64,000 nt of DNA, taken from contig OY294044.1 in assembly GCA_958510825.1 (NCBI GenBank), positions 79,406,895-79,470,894 on the forward strand, given 5' to 3'. The position numbers and the translations under genes were made by a program. This stretch comes from Brachypterus glaber (Eukaryota > Arthropoda > Insecta > Coleoptera > Kateretidae). Below are positions 22,126 through 33,173 of this stretch, piece after piece. Below the pieces are notes generated by a model. It was not told where the DNA came from and made no database searches. It saw nothing but the letters and a program-made list of their open reading frames with translations. Position 1 is the stretch's first letter; each line of letters starts with the position of its first letter.

Positions 22126-22388
22126 GAAACGGAACTTTCAAGTATTACGTAACGCAAATTTTGATCAATCAGGAAAAAGTCAGGAAATTTTCCAAATAAC
22201 ATTTTGTGGCCACCCTTTATATGTTCCAAGCCATATTCTCTTGTTTCAAAGCCATAATTTCATTGAACCAAAGTCAATATCCTTGAATGAAGAACGCGGA
22301 TCTTCATTTAATAACCCGTGATCTTTATTCACGGGCATTAACTTTGGTTCAAAGAAATGCTAGCCTTGAAACAAGAGAATATGGCTTT
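22126..22388. repeat. MITE fragment followed by a compact inverted repeat
   Basis: 22126-22170 matches the left half of the GGGAACGTTCAAGTATTACG MITE. At 22229-22388 the arms AGCCATATTCTCTTGTTTCA and TGAAACAAGAGAATATGGCT are exact reverse complements. An inner pair TTGAACCAAAGT/ACTTTGGTTCAA and an innermost ACCCGTGA/TCACGGG continue the fold. Confidence 0.7.
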
Positions 22389-22812
22389 GAACGTATCAAA
22401 AAACATGTGTCATTGGTTCCAGGAATCCTTTTTTTCTGTGTAGTACCTTTTTTCATTAATGTTCTAGTTTTAGTTGTAGCTCAAAAATGCAAATTTTTTG
22501 TAATTTGTTTTTTTTTCATACGATAATTACTTACCAATTGCAATTAGTAAGCGAATTTGCCCCTTGGTCTCCTTACCTTACTCTGATGTACCTCTTATTT
22601 TAGAATTTTCCCTCTGATAGTTTTGAAATAGAGGGAAACATACAAAGTGCACTGCCCAGTAAAATCGCTTTCCCATTTTTCACCTTTGCGCATTAAATGG
22701 ATTTTTTATTATCAGATTCACTTTCATCAACCTCAAAAACCCCAATATACAAACTTTCACTAAAACTACCCCCCACCTTACAGGGAAATACCTAGCGTAT
22801 ATGTTGGACCAC

Positions 22813-23001
22813 CATGTATACAGCTTGTTTGAAATTATTCTGTATAATTCATACAGTACGGAGAAAACAAAGATCAAAGCTGACGTGATTTTTTTAAATC
22901 ATTTAAAATGAAACACAGCGCGTCGGACAGGCCGTCTTCCCACTACAATCGTTTTATCCTTGTTTTCTCAGTATTGTATAATTTCAAACAAGCTGTATAT
23001 C
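22813..23001. repeat. inverted repeat
   Basis: ATACAGCTTGTTTGAAATTA (about 22818) is matched in reverse by TAATTTCAAACAAGCTGTAT (about 22979). The pairing extends inward through TACGGAGAAAACAAAGAT against ATCCTTGTTTTCTCAGTA. It is probably a small foldback element. Its ends are not defined. Confidence 0.6.
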
Positions 23002-23470
23002 CAAAAAAGAAGAATCCAAAATTTCCTTTCGCTCATCCGAGTTTGGATGAGAAAAATAGTTTAAAAACGAACGTGTTAAATAGTTCATATGTCTGATATA
23101 TTTTTTTCGTCATTTAAAGCTTAAATTAAATCTGCAAAATTATTCATACGCACGAGTAGCTAAGCAAAAAATATTCAGTTAAATTTAATATCTACGTAAT
23201 GATTTAATAGGTACTTCAACTCGACACAAAAAAATATGGGTCACAAATTAATTTGGGTCGAAAATAAATTGGACAAATAAAACGTTTTATTATTCGCAAC
23301 CTTGACTCTGTACCACAATAACGAAGTAACATTAAAGTATTAATAAAAATCAAATTGCTAAAGTTATTACAAATGAAATAATTTAGTTTTTATATACCTT
23401 ACATAGGTGGGCTATTGCACGTGTATAACTAGCCGATTAGATTAGTGTGCCACTATAGTGAGTAAATACT
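23002..23470. other. unassigned sequence
   Basis: No gene or repeat was recognised. Confidence 0.3.
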
Positions 23471-23706
23471 ATTTTTTGCACGACCGAGACTGAAACGTGA
23501 ATTAGCGGAAACAAACTAGTGGCATGTTGCCACTGGCAACCAAGCGAAAAAATTGTTATTTTTGTATTAAAAGCGCAAAATGACTGATTTCTGCTTGATC
23601 GTGCAATTTGCTGATCGAGGCGTCTAGCCAATATCAGCAATCTTGCAAAAGCAGAAATCACATTTTGCGCTCGTAATACAAACAACATTTTTTCTACGAT
23701 CTAAAA
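23471..23706. mobile_element. MITE with ATTTTTTGCACGACC ends
   Basis: The left end ATTTTTTGCACGACCGAG pairs with the right end ATCGTAGAAAAAAT read in reverse. An internal inverted pair, GCGCAAAATGACTGATTTCT (about 23571) against AGAAATCACATTTTGCGC, forms a hairpin. The ends resemble those of the TTTTCCTACGACCTA family and of 27025-27478, suggesting one superfamily of related MITEs. Confidence 0.5.
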
Positions 23707-24719
23707 TAAATAAATAAATTTCAGACAGTAAGTTACCTTACAAAGTTGCAGCAATTGAGTACAATTTTCTGCAAACCTGTTGGTGTAAAAGTAAAATTCT
23801 AATCACAGTAACTCTCCACACTGAAAAAAAAGATCCTTTGCGGTAATGGCATATGAAATTAGGCCAAATGCTTCGCACTTTTGAATACGTCCAAAAGCTC
23901 CTTCTCTTAACATGAAAATATAATTCATTTGCCAAGACCTTTCTGATTCTTTAACTTAAAATTCTTTGATCTTGTCTCAAAAGAAAAATTTTTGGGCCAA
24001 AGTATTTAAAATTATTTAATTTTTAACAATCTTAATACAAGATAAATGGTTTTTGCCTCAAATGCGCCAGGTCCAAGATAATTTTAAAAATATTTCAAAA
24101 GCGACACTTTTCCTCGGTTAAGATAAATACTTTTATTTCAAGATACACATCTTTTAAGCTAAAAGAATAACTGCCAAGAGTGTTAACTACTTTGAGCCTT
24201 TTTTTCAGTGCATAATTCCTTCGTAACTACAAATATATAGCACACATATGTTTAGCACACGAAATTGAGATTTGATTCAAAATAAATAAAAATTTTATAT
24301 TAAAAAAAATGGCGAATCAAAATATCGTCGCATATAACTGACAGCTGTTTTACGATTGACATGCCGGTTGGCTCCACTGTGTGCGCGAAAAAAATCACTT
24401 TTCTGCTTGCTGTCATGGTAACGAGCAGAAAAGTAAAATACTAAGAAATAGGTTATTTTAAAGTCTGAAAACTTCATTTGTTTTTGTAAAAATGTTAACT
24501 TTTCTATTAGAGGGTAGAAAAAATACATTTTATGTATATGACAACCACTGGTCGGACCAAATTTTTATTTATAAGCAAAAATTAAGTTTAAATAAAAAAC
24601 AATTTTTTAAAGTGAATTAAAACTTTAAACTATATTTCTCTAACCGAACTGCCATTTCCCCAACTACTGGTTTTTTAAATCTAATATGACTGGAGTACTA
24701 GGTCCACTTCCTACCTCTA
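23707..24719. other. unassigned sequence
   Basis: About 1 kb with no recognised gene or repeat. The minus-strand frames at 23738-23935 and 24295-24528 lack any motif. Confidence 0.3.
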
Positions 24720-25144
24720 CACGGAAAAAAAAAATTATAGCTAGGAGCGCTATAACACACATACCAAGCAAATTATAATCGCTTATTATATAAATACAAG
24801 GCTTTCTCTTACAATTATGGCAGTCAGTGTAAAAATTTATATGAAATACTTTAATTGTTTAGTGAATAATAAAATATAACAAATAGTATGGCATTTATAG
24901 CTTAAATAGATTTAATTATTGTCCGTGCTAATAATTTTTATAATATAATAAAATTTCTGTAAATTTATAATAGTGCCTGTAATAAATATAATTGTGTCTG
25001 TAATATATATAATCGTTTCCAATTTATTTTTAACATTATTAGTTATTGTGTCCCTTATAATCTATAGCTTAAATCACTATAATTTGCCACTGTTACCAAA
25101 TATCTTATAATGTATAGCGCAGAGCCCACTAATTTCTTTCCGTG
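24720..25144 (-). mobile_element. CACGGAAA MITE, copy 2
   Basis: Inverted relative to copies 1 and 3 and nearly identical to them. It has the same ends and TA flanks (24718-24719, 25145-25146). It shares ACTGACTGCCATAATTG with copy 3, where copy 1 has a T. Confidence 0.85.
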
Positions 25145-25271
25145 TAGGTTCAATTCATACATACTCAGCCCTGGCGTGTCCATAAAGACGATTTTTTAAT
25201 CTGCATTGATCAAGAGATAGTTCAAAGCACATATTGTTTGGTACTGTAAGCGAACCAAGTCCATACCTCTG

Positions 25272-25408
25272 CAAAGGCGGATTTAGGAGGGGGGCTCCAG
25301 CGAGATACATTAGCATAGAAATACCTTAAAAATTATATTTTTGGTGAATGCGCAAATTTTTTCCCTATGGATGCCCCCCCCCCTTAAAATGAAATAAATC
25401 CGCTCCTG
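25272..25408. mobile_element. 137-bp hAT-like MITE with exact 8-bp duplication
   Basis: TACCTCTG occurs immediately before (25264-25271) and after (25409-25416) the element. The ends are CAAAGGCGGATTTAG and TAAATCCGCTCCTG. The 8-bp target duplication and CA(A/G)RGGCGGA ends fit hAT. The interior has a G-run and a C-run that can pair (GGAGGGGGGCTCC and the run of C at about 25373). Confidence 0.8.
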
Positions 25409-25570
25409 TACCTCTGTCTTTGGACGCCCGATGGCACTAGTTCACTTACGTACTAAATTATTCTTCAGATTATTCAGCGGAAGAGTGAATCAAGTCCATC
25501 ACCCAAATGGACTTGATCCACTTTAGCTTTGAACCCCTCATATATGTAAATAACTATTATTATATATTAA

Positions 25571-26558
25571 CACGTTAAGCGCCATGAGCATCATATATGA
25601 TCCTCAGTTAATTTGCCAAAATTGCTCTGAGTATCATATATGATGCTCAGACAATACACTTTAAATATTATTATAATAAATCGAAATACTTAGATAGCGG
25701 TAAAAGAATAATTTCTTTAGCATTATAAAACTTATAGGATTAAGAAAAGGTTTAAAAAAAATCATAATTTTGGGAAAGTATTCTATTCGTACAAAAAAAT
25801 CAATTTTTTTACGTATTTTTGCGTTTTATGGCGTTTTATGTCAATTAAAATCAATTCAATCAACTTTTTGGATTGTTTTTGCTTTGGTTTGGTTTGGACT
25901 TTGGAGGGAAAATGGAAAAAATACAATAATTTTAGATTTTTCTTAGTAAAAATGACTTATTTGGACCAATAATAGTAATATCTAATAAATATTTCATATA
26001 TTATTCAATAAATTCATGGGTCAGTGTGTTAGTGTTAATAGGCAAACTTGCCTTAGTTGCTCTGACCATCATATAGGATGCTCACTCATTTTAACCCTTA
26101 AATAGTTATTTATGGTACTAGTGGGTAAAGTAAGATATTGCCCATGAGAAAATTAACCTGCGAGACGTCAGCCAAGCAAGTTAATTTTCGAGAGGGCAAT
26201 ATCGGTTTACCCATGAGTGCCATACAAGGTTTTATCCAATAAATAGCTTAGGAATTCATATTTTTATTAAAAATTTTAATGACATTTACAAGAAAATAAT
26301 TTGACAAGTGACAGTTGAGTGGGTAAAATAAATAATTATCCACTCAATAAAGTAAAAGCCACGCGGGGGTTATTATTGAGTTTATCTATTTAAAATAAAG
26401 CTGGTAATTGTCTTATTATCTGAATGTATTGGATAAAATATTTTTTTTTGATAAAATTATTTTAGTACATATCTGTGGCCTACTTTCATTAAATTAAATA
26501 AAAAAATTCAGGTGGCTCACTGCACCCCTATTAATTTATAGCATTGGCGCTTAACGTG
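25571..26558. mobile_element. piggyBac-like non-autonomous element
   Basis: TTAA at 25567-25570 and 26559-26562 flank the ends CACGTTAAGCGCCA and TGGCGCTTAACGTG. Near the left end the motif CATCATATATGATGCTCAG and variants occur repeatedly (25588-25652, again at about 26066). An internal hairpin lies at 26121-26214. No transposase was found in 988 bp. Confidence 0.75.
26121..26214. repeat. hairpin with GC-rich loop
   Basis: The arms GATATTGCCCATGAGAAAAT and ATTTTCGAGAGGGCAATATC pair, with an outer TGGGTAAA/TTTACCCA and an inner TTAACCTGC/GCAAGTTAA. The loop GAGACGTCAGCCAA is GC-rich. It is located inside the piggyBac-like element. Confidence 0.7.
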
Positions 26559-26562
26559 TTAA

Positions 26563-27024
26563 GATGATCAATCTGGAATTGTTAGTGGTGGAAAATATAA
26601 TAAATAATGAATTAAAACTAAGCCTAGCTTAAAAATATTTTAATTTGGTTGTTATCCTAAAATCTACCAAAACAATATTTATATGTTATTGTGGGCTTGT
26701 CCAAATATAATTAATGGAATAAAAAAATCATATCATGAATACCCCCTAGGGTGTAAAATAATTCTTTATAATAATATAATTTATAATTGTCTATTATTCG
26801 ATTTTAATTTAAGCCATGATACTTTCAACATTCTTTTTCTTCAATTTGAACAGATGATGTCATTTTCAGCGTTTATTTTGCAAAGTGAAACTAGTCTAGG
26901 AAACAATAGTTATTTGTATACCAAGGGATTAAACTGGCTGTTTTAGTCCCGCTGTATTAGTGAGCGAGCGTAGCAGAAATACAAGGGACTAAAACAGCCA
27001 AGTTTAGTCCTGAGGTATATACAC
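26563..27024. other. mostly unassigned, with a hairpin at 26935-26998
   Basis: The hairpin pairs TGGCTGTTTTAGTCCC with GGGACTAAAACAGCCA around AGTGAGCGAGCGTAGC. The small frame at 26683-26946 reads into this hairpin and shows no motifs. Confidence 0.5.
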
Positions 27025-27478
27025 TATTTTTTGCACGATCTAACATAATTTAGGTAGGTAGATAAAGTTAAAAACCATTAAAATCGGGTGTTTTATTTTC
27101 GTAATTTAATGAAGATGGCTGTGAATTGCGAAAAGTCAGTTTCACGGCTGTCGTGATTTCAATTGTTTTTTAATATGGTTGACACAAACGTCAGTTCAAA
27201 AAAATGGACGAAGATGATAAATTTTAAGTAATTTAAACAATGTTATTTTTAAAGGTTTTCTTTGTTAAAATCAAATAAATTCGTTTGAATCGCTAATTTA
27301 TTACAAAACATCAAAAAAAGTCCAAACCTAATTTTTGTACCAGTAAAGCACAGTATGTATAATATTTTAATATTATCAAGGTTGCCGTGATTTTTTTCCC
27401 TTGGGATAAAAACGACAAGTTTAGTCCCGAAAATGAAAGCGTAAAATTAAAAAGTCTAGGTCGTGTAAAAAAGTTTAT
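27025..27478. mobile_element. MITE with ATTTTTTGCACGATCTA ends
   Basis: The left end ATTTTTTGCACGATCTAAC pairs with the right end GTCTAGGTCGTGTAAAAAAG in reverse. The element is similar in its ends to 23471-23706. It is about 454 bp with no coding sequence. Confidence 0.5.
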
Positions 27479-27551
27479 TTTTGGCTGATTGCATTATAAT
27501 TACATTGGAAAATTATTTTCTTTTGACAACAATGAAAACGTTTAAATCCAA

Positions 27552-27898
27552 TAAATAATTTAATTAAAAAAAAAAAAACACCCGACTGATAAATTAAAAA
27601 GTATCAAACAAGAATAAATTATTATTCTGAATAATGTTAAATAAAATCATATAGTAACCATCGCAGTCGGAGGCCTATTCTGCCTTCTGATTACCAAAAC
27701 ATTTGTATATTTAAATTAAGTTTGAAGATATTTAACATTATTATGATATTGAGGATTGGCCTCCGACTGCGATAACTATATGATTTTATTTAACATTATT
27801 CAGAATAATAATTATAATTTATTCTTGTTTGATACTTTTTAGTTTAAAACTATAATATAAGTCGGGTGTTTTTTTCTAATTAAATTATTTATTTCAAA
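27552..27898. mobile_element. palindromic MITE (ACACCCGACT ends)
   Basis: The left arm (about 27552-27680) and right arm (about 27757-27898) are reverse complements over long blocks: AACACCCGACT/AGTCGGGTGTT, AGTATCAAACAAGAATAAAT/ATTTATTCTTGTTTGATACT and CGCAGTCGGAGGCC/GGCCTCCGACTGCG. Confidence 0.7.
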
Positions 27899-27955
27899 CT
27901 TTTTATTAAAAGGTTTTATTTTAGGCTGACGAATACAGCTAATATAGTCGAAATA

Positions 27956-29223
27956 CAGCCTGTTCCAGAACTCGCGTACCGAAATTTGAGGGTATATTAA
28001 AAACGAAATTTGAGGGTATATGAAAAAAATTAAAAAAAAAATCCATCTTCGTAAAATTCAAAAATAAGAACGCTTTAAGACCAATACTGTTGCTGATTAT
28101 AAATTACCATTAAAGGTTGAATTTGTAGCTATGCAAGCAAATTTAATTATTGCAGGTACATATTCTGTAGGTTGACATGGTGATTAATGTGACATAAATA
28201 TTTATTAATGTCATAAAACAATATCAAAACTTTCATGATGTTTACTTCAGAAGAGTATTGCGAAATGCTAATTTTATATGGAGTGTGGCCGGAGTGCTTC
28301 AGCTACATCTGTAGAATATTCTATTCGTTTTCCCAATAGAGAACATCCTAGCAGAAATGTTATTTTAAGATTGGTGCAAAGGGCAAGAAATTCTGGAAAT
28401 TTAACTCCAAACAAAAAAGAGATTGGAGGCGCTCCGCTAACTGCAAGAACTGTTGATAATGAAGTAGCTGTCATTCAGGCTTTTGAAGAAGAACCTGAAA
28501 CAAGCCTTAGTATCGTGGCTAGAAATCTTGATATGTCTAAGACCTCTGTTCAACGAATTCTAAAAGATGAAAAAATGCATCCCTTTCATTACACTCGAGT
28601 ACAATGCTTGACACCGGAGGACTATCCTTTACGAGTCGAATTTTGCACATGGCTGTTGCAGAAACATCAAGAAAATGAAAATGAACACCGATAAAATTTT
28701 TTCCTATGTTCATTACTTTGAAATAAATAAATAAAATTCAGTTATTGTATTTTTATTTTATTAATTTGTATTAAGAATTTATAGCCAGTAAATCAATTAA
28801 AAGATCTGAGTTTCTAATAAAAAAAAACACTACATTCAGCGCGCTGAATGGAGTTGCAGCGGCAGTTTGTTGCTGCCGTCTAAGACGGGTATCATAAAAC
28901 CACCGCCGGATGGAGTGACCCTATAAAAATAGAATATTTGATAGCCTCTGTCGGTTTTGTCAAAATATAATAACCTAAAAAGATTCTAAAGTTGAAAGTC
29001 TTAAACAATGCACGAGTCAACCATTAAAATGCAACCATAGTTACTAATAAGTAGGGAAAAACTAATTTTTAGGTAATTTAACATCAGCAACAGGATTGGT
29101 CAGATTAAATAGCTTCCTTTTTAATTAGTATTGAAGATGGATTTTTTTTAAATTTTTTTCATATTTTCCAGAGGGTTTTTAATATACCCTCAAATTTCGG
29201 TACGCGAGTTCTGGAACAGGCTG
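27956..29223 (+). mobile_element. mariner-type element with transposase N-terminus only
   Basis: The ends CAGCCTGTTCCAGAACTCGC and GCGAGTTCTGGAACAGGCTG are exact inverted repeats. They are followed by GTACCGAAATTTGAGGGTAT on both sides (about 60-bp TIRs), and TA flanks the element. It is 1268 bp long. It carries the helix-turn-helix half of a transposase and lacks the catalytic half. It is inserted in the first unit of a tandem repeat (see 29224-29760). Confidence 0.85.
28235..28694 (+). pseudogene. mariner-like transposase, DNA-binding N-terminus
   Basis: The frame from ATG 28235 reads MMFTSEEYCEMLILYG and then shifts. The rest continues in the frame of 28278-28694. Recognisable features are RFPNREHPSRNVILRLVQR (first helix-turn-helix), TSLSIVARNLDMSKTSVQRI (second helix-turn-helix) and the linker TPEDYPLRVEFCTWLLQ. 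This organisation is known from insect mariner/IS630-type transposases, which bind the element's inverted repeats through these domains. The reading frame ends at 28694, before the DDD/DDE catalytic domain would begin, so no cleavage activity is possible. If translated it could only bind TIRs. Confidence 0.85.
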
Positions 29224-29760
29224 TATGTACAAATACAGCTATAACTATTATTTATGGGACCAATACTAATCTCTTGATACCTTATTCATAAAGATTAAAC
29301 GAGTTTTTATTTTTTCTCTTTATAAATCCCTGATGATAGCAGCCCAAATAGGCGAAACATGAACTTTTATATGACTTATGTCACCCGCGATATCAACACA
29401 AATAGCTTGACACCTTAGTTGTCAAATTCGGATAAGGGGTTTAGACTGTAGGGCAGATTTCTTAATTTATGCTAATGATAAAACGAATAATTTGAATATA
29501 GTCGAAACGTGGGCAAATACATCTACAACTATAATAACTACTATTATTCATGGAACCAAGACTCATCGTTTAATATGTTATTCATAAAAATCGGATGAGT
29601 TTTTTATTTTTTCTCTTTATAAATCCCTGATGATGACAGCCCAAATGGGCGACATGGACTTTTATATAGCCTATGTCACCCGCGGCATGAAGAAGAATCC
29701 TTTAAGACCTTAATTGTCAAATTCGGTTCAGGCGTTTAGGCTGTAGAGTGGTACATACAT
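29224..29760 (+). repeat. two-unit tandem repeat with (TACA)n end
   Basis: Unit 1 (27941-27955 plus 29224-29494) and unit 2 (29495-29750) share AATATAGTCGAAA, ACTATTATTTATGG, TTTATAAATCCCTGATGA, GTCACCCGCG and TTGTCAAATTCGG. The array ends in (TACA)n at about 29752-29778. The mariner element interrupts unit 1 shortly after its start. The origin of the unit is unknown; the microsatellite end suggests a retroelement 3' end. Confidence 0.65.
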
Positions 29761-29786
29761 ACACACATACATACATAGACTGTTAA

Positions 29787-30015
29787 ACACATTACCCTCC
29801 TTTCTTGGTTTGGACTTTTATAGACTTTCTATGCAAACAAATATGTAAATTTAATTCAGTATAATAGAGCTCTCCTGAAACTCTAAGGAAACAAAAACTC
29901 GAGCAAAAACTAAAAAAAAATTGGTTTATTTTTTTTTTCTTTTTAAGCATAGCAAATATAAAAAACACAATTAAATCGAAAAATTACCATTATTTTAGTC
30001 TCGGGAGGGTAAGGG
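29787..30015. mobile_element. 229-bp piggyBac-like MITE
   Basis: TTAA occurs at 29783-29786 and 30016-30019. The ends ACACATTACCCTCC and GGAGGGTAAGGG form a short imperfect TIR. There is no coding sequence. Confidence 0.55.
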
Positions 30016-30019
30016 TTAA

Positions 30020-30685
30020 GGATCTCATGCATCCTATGCAAGAGAACTGTGTGTGGGCGTGTCTTTATTAAATCAAACAACAAATAAGTAAGAAAATCAA
30101 TGAAATTATTGTATATGTTAATATATTTTTTTGCGTTTTTTTTTTACAATTTATTTACATATGTAAACTAAAAATTGCAGTTATGGTCCAATAATTGTAC
30201 CTCCTGATAGAATTGTAGTAGAATTAACCGCTTACTTTGTATTCAATTTATTAAAGTACATTAACTTGGTAAATATTTCCATGAAAACAGTTTATTGTTG
30301 ATACTATACCGGGATCTATTAATAAATTTAAGCATATAAAAATTTACTTTTATTTAAGAAGGAGAAAGATAAGTCTGTCGCCCAAAACAAATAGGCAAAA
30401 ATTAATAAAATGCTTTCCTGCATCTCACAAATCACAAGTATAGTAATCCAGTTTTTAAATAATGGATAATTAGAGTTGAGTTGGCGCTTAGGACCTTTTT
30501 TTAATTGTTTGCCTATTAAAATTAATTAGTATTTATAAAGCCAGAAGTAACATATTTAAAAAACTTGAACTTTTTTTAATATCTGCAATGGTTAAAAAAT
30601 TAGGAGCAATTAAATATATTTTGACAGCCTATAACTAGAAAACAATTAAGCGCAGAAAAAAAAGATATGAAAGTGAACTATTCTA
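30020..30685. other. unassigned sequence
   Basis: No gene or repeat was recognised. Confidence 0.3.
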
Positions 30686-31450
30686 ATGGAGATTTCTCCA
30701 TTTAGAATAGACAGGGACAAAAGTTCTACCCAAAAAGGATAAAAGTAATATCACCAACATAAAGAAAAAAAAATCTCCTAGGTTTTATGTTGGCTGCACT
30801 GTCAGTAACGCCATTTTCTTTAGCCACTGTCATTGTGTGAGCTGCGTTTGATTTCAGTTTTTTGTGTGTTTTACTAAATATTGTGTTTTTATTGACTATT
30901 ATGGTACTTTTACGAGTTTTGATATTTAAATATTGTTTACCAAAGGTAAGTTCTTTCTTTATACCTTAGATTTAAAGACTAGGCGAAATTCGTTTGGACT
31001 TTTGCAACCCTTGTAAAAACATCTTGGCATTTTGGTAGCTATAACAGAAATAACGCTTGTCATAAAATTTATTTCTTGAAATGTAGAAACTGGTAACGAT
31101 ATTAAAATATATAATAATAATATATAGTTAATAATAAATATAATAAACATTAAATAAATTCATATTTACCTCTTCATATTTGAGGTTATGTTTTGTAAAT
31201 AAATAAACAGATTAAGCAACCAACCTAAGAACAATTAATAGGATTTATATTTCATTCTTTATTTTACTATTAAGACATCAGTTTTAATTCTTAGCAAAAA
31301 ATATTCATTTCTTTAGCTTTATTTACAAAAATCAACGGTAATTGTTGATAAAAATTGAAAAAATTAAGTTGGTATGCCGTGCCGTGCAAAAATGAGATAG
31401 GATAGACGTCTTCTGTTTCATAATTCTAGTTGTACAGAGCTCTATTTAAA
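30686..31450. repeat. dispersed repeat, related to 43105-43515
   Basis: The blocks GGAGATTTCTCC...GACAGGGACAAAAGTTCTACC (about 30690-30745) and GAGATAGGATAGACGTCTT...TTCATAATTCTAGTTGTACA (about 31390-31437) occur in the same order, reverse-complemented, at 43105-43515. The middle part differs: here it contains a possible coding exon and at 43 kb it contains two palindromes. Confidence 0.55.
30965..31030 (-). pseudogene. possible THAP-type zinc-finger exon
   Basis: On the minus strand an ATG at 31030 opens MPRCFYKGCKSPNEFRLVFK. The M-P-x-C-x(4)-G-C spacing resembles the start of THAP DNA-binding domains, found in P-element transposases and in their domesticated relatives. After 22 codons the sequence AAG|GTATAA could be a splice donor. 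The downstream C-terminal half of the domain (the second Cys, His and the AVPTIF box) was not found nearby. It could be a chance match, a lone exon, or a P-element fragment. Confidence 0.25.
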
Positions 31451-32151
31451 GAACTTTTAATTTCATAAATAAAAAATCGTTTACCATTGGGAAAAAATAT
31501 AGAGGTCGCCACAGGGCCAACAAGTATTATTATGAAAGCGTCATATGCTATTTAACTTGTAGTACAGGTGAGACTATAAAACACGGTTTATGATTTTTTT
31601 TAATAACCCTTACCATTTTCGAGAAAAATTAGAAGGGCGGGAATTCTGGATTACCCTGTACATTAACTCGTCCCTTGTTTCAGCCCGTTATAGTTTTTTT
31701 GTGTGTAATGCATTTGCATTCAAAATGTTAAACGTTTTCCGGACTATTAATAAATTTCGAGATTCGTGAATAGCAGAAAGTAAATTAATCTTAGTTAATA
31801 ACTGACTCCTAATTCTGAAAAATCATCGTAAATTATGTAAAGCGATTGTAATAATACCTAATCACAAAATTACAGTACCATGGTACCACTGTGTTGGGTT
31901 GGGTTCAGAAGTTTTTGAGTTACATAAGGAAATAAGTAACATTATGTTTAACGAGCTTTAATCCCTTTGTTAGCACGGATTTAAATTGTTTATAGCATAT
32001 TATTACGATTAATAATCCATAATAATATTATAGATTCTATATCGTGACGAAACATCTTTTCAAGAACAACAAAAAATAACTTATCAATAATTGATTATTA
32101 GTAAAAATAAGATACTGGGATTTATCCTTTAAAATCATTCAAACTTTAATA
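31451..32151. other. unassigned sequence
   Basis: No gene or repeat was recognised. A short segment at 31645-31665 (GGAATTCTGGATTACCCTGTA) resembles a mariner-type end but has no partner. Confidence 0.3.
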
Positions 32152-33173
32152 CACACCGGTCTGGAAACAATTTTTAGCTCAACTTTTATAAAACCCAAGT
32201 TTTTTTTATAATTTAATTATTTAGAGCTTTGGCATCTTTTTAAGACCAATCTATCGATGCTTTTTTGAGAAAAACGATTTTCATTTCTTTTAACAAAAAA
32301 AAATATGACATATTTAAAAATTATTTTAGATATTTTGATTTTACGTCAAAAAGTGAGAATAAAAGTTTATGTTAAATGGCTTTTAAGGGGAGCTAGAGCA
32401 CGTTTAGAATATTATTCACTTCAGAACTCAGGAACGGTTTAACTTATTAACTTGAAATTTTTACTGTAGTATGCAACCAGTAAACATTATCATTTAATGA
32501 CATAAAAAAATAAATGTTTAACCAGGGGCGGACTTACCGTTTTACATATAAATTAAGAGGCACCCATTATCTACGCACCTGGTCAAAAAGTTAATTTTAA
32601 TAAAGTGTTAAATGTTTACATTTAAATTGCACCATAATTCATACACTTCATATCCCGTTTCTCGCGTTATTAAAGGCTGTAGAGATTTCATATTTTGGCT
32701 ACCCCCCCCCCCAAATAGGGGGTATGTGAGGGGGGGTAGCCAAAATATAAAATCTCTACGGGGTATGAAGTGTATGAATTTTGGTACAGTTTTCGGTAGG
32801 TAATACTTGAACGTTCCCCTACAGTAAAATTTTTATGTCAATAAATTAAAGCGTTTATAAGATATGAGGTGATAAATATTCTAAAAATGCCCTTTAAAAC
32901 CACGCCAGCTCCCTTAAAAAGCAATTTGGCTCAAATGTCCATAAAAACGTTTTTATCACTTTTTGACGTAAAATCTGAATACCTATCTAAAATAATTTTT
33001 GAATATGTATTTTTTTTTGTGTTGAAACAAATGAAAATCGTTTTTTCAAAAACTCATCGATAGATTTTTTAAAATTTGGTTTTAAAAAAATGCCAAGGCT
33101 TTAAATAATTAAATTATAAAAAAAACTTGGGTTATATGAAAGTTGAGCTAAAAATTGTTTCCAGACCGGTGTG
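32152..33173. mobile_element. foldback element with nested palindrome
   Basis: The ends CACACCGGTCTGGAAACAAT and ATTGTTTCCAGACCGGTGTG are exact inverted repeats, followed by matching arms of roughly 300 bp (AGCTCAACTTT, CCCAAGTTTTTTTTATAATT, ATCTATCGATG, TTTTACGTCAAAAAGTGA). In the centre a second palindrome (32635-32782) pairs AATTCATACACTTCATA with TATGAAGTGTATGAATT and GTAGCCAAAATATAAAATCT with its mirror. A CAGGGGCGGACTTACC end (about 32523) and a GGGAACGTTCAAGTATTACC piece (about 32819) are also embedded. Confidence 0.75.

Noticed and set aside
22023..22526. Frames around 22023-22526 on both strands
   Set aside because: They lie across a MITE fragment and a palindrome and show no conserved motifs.
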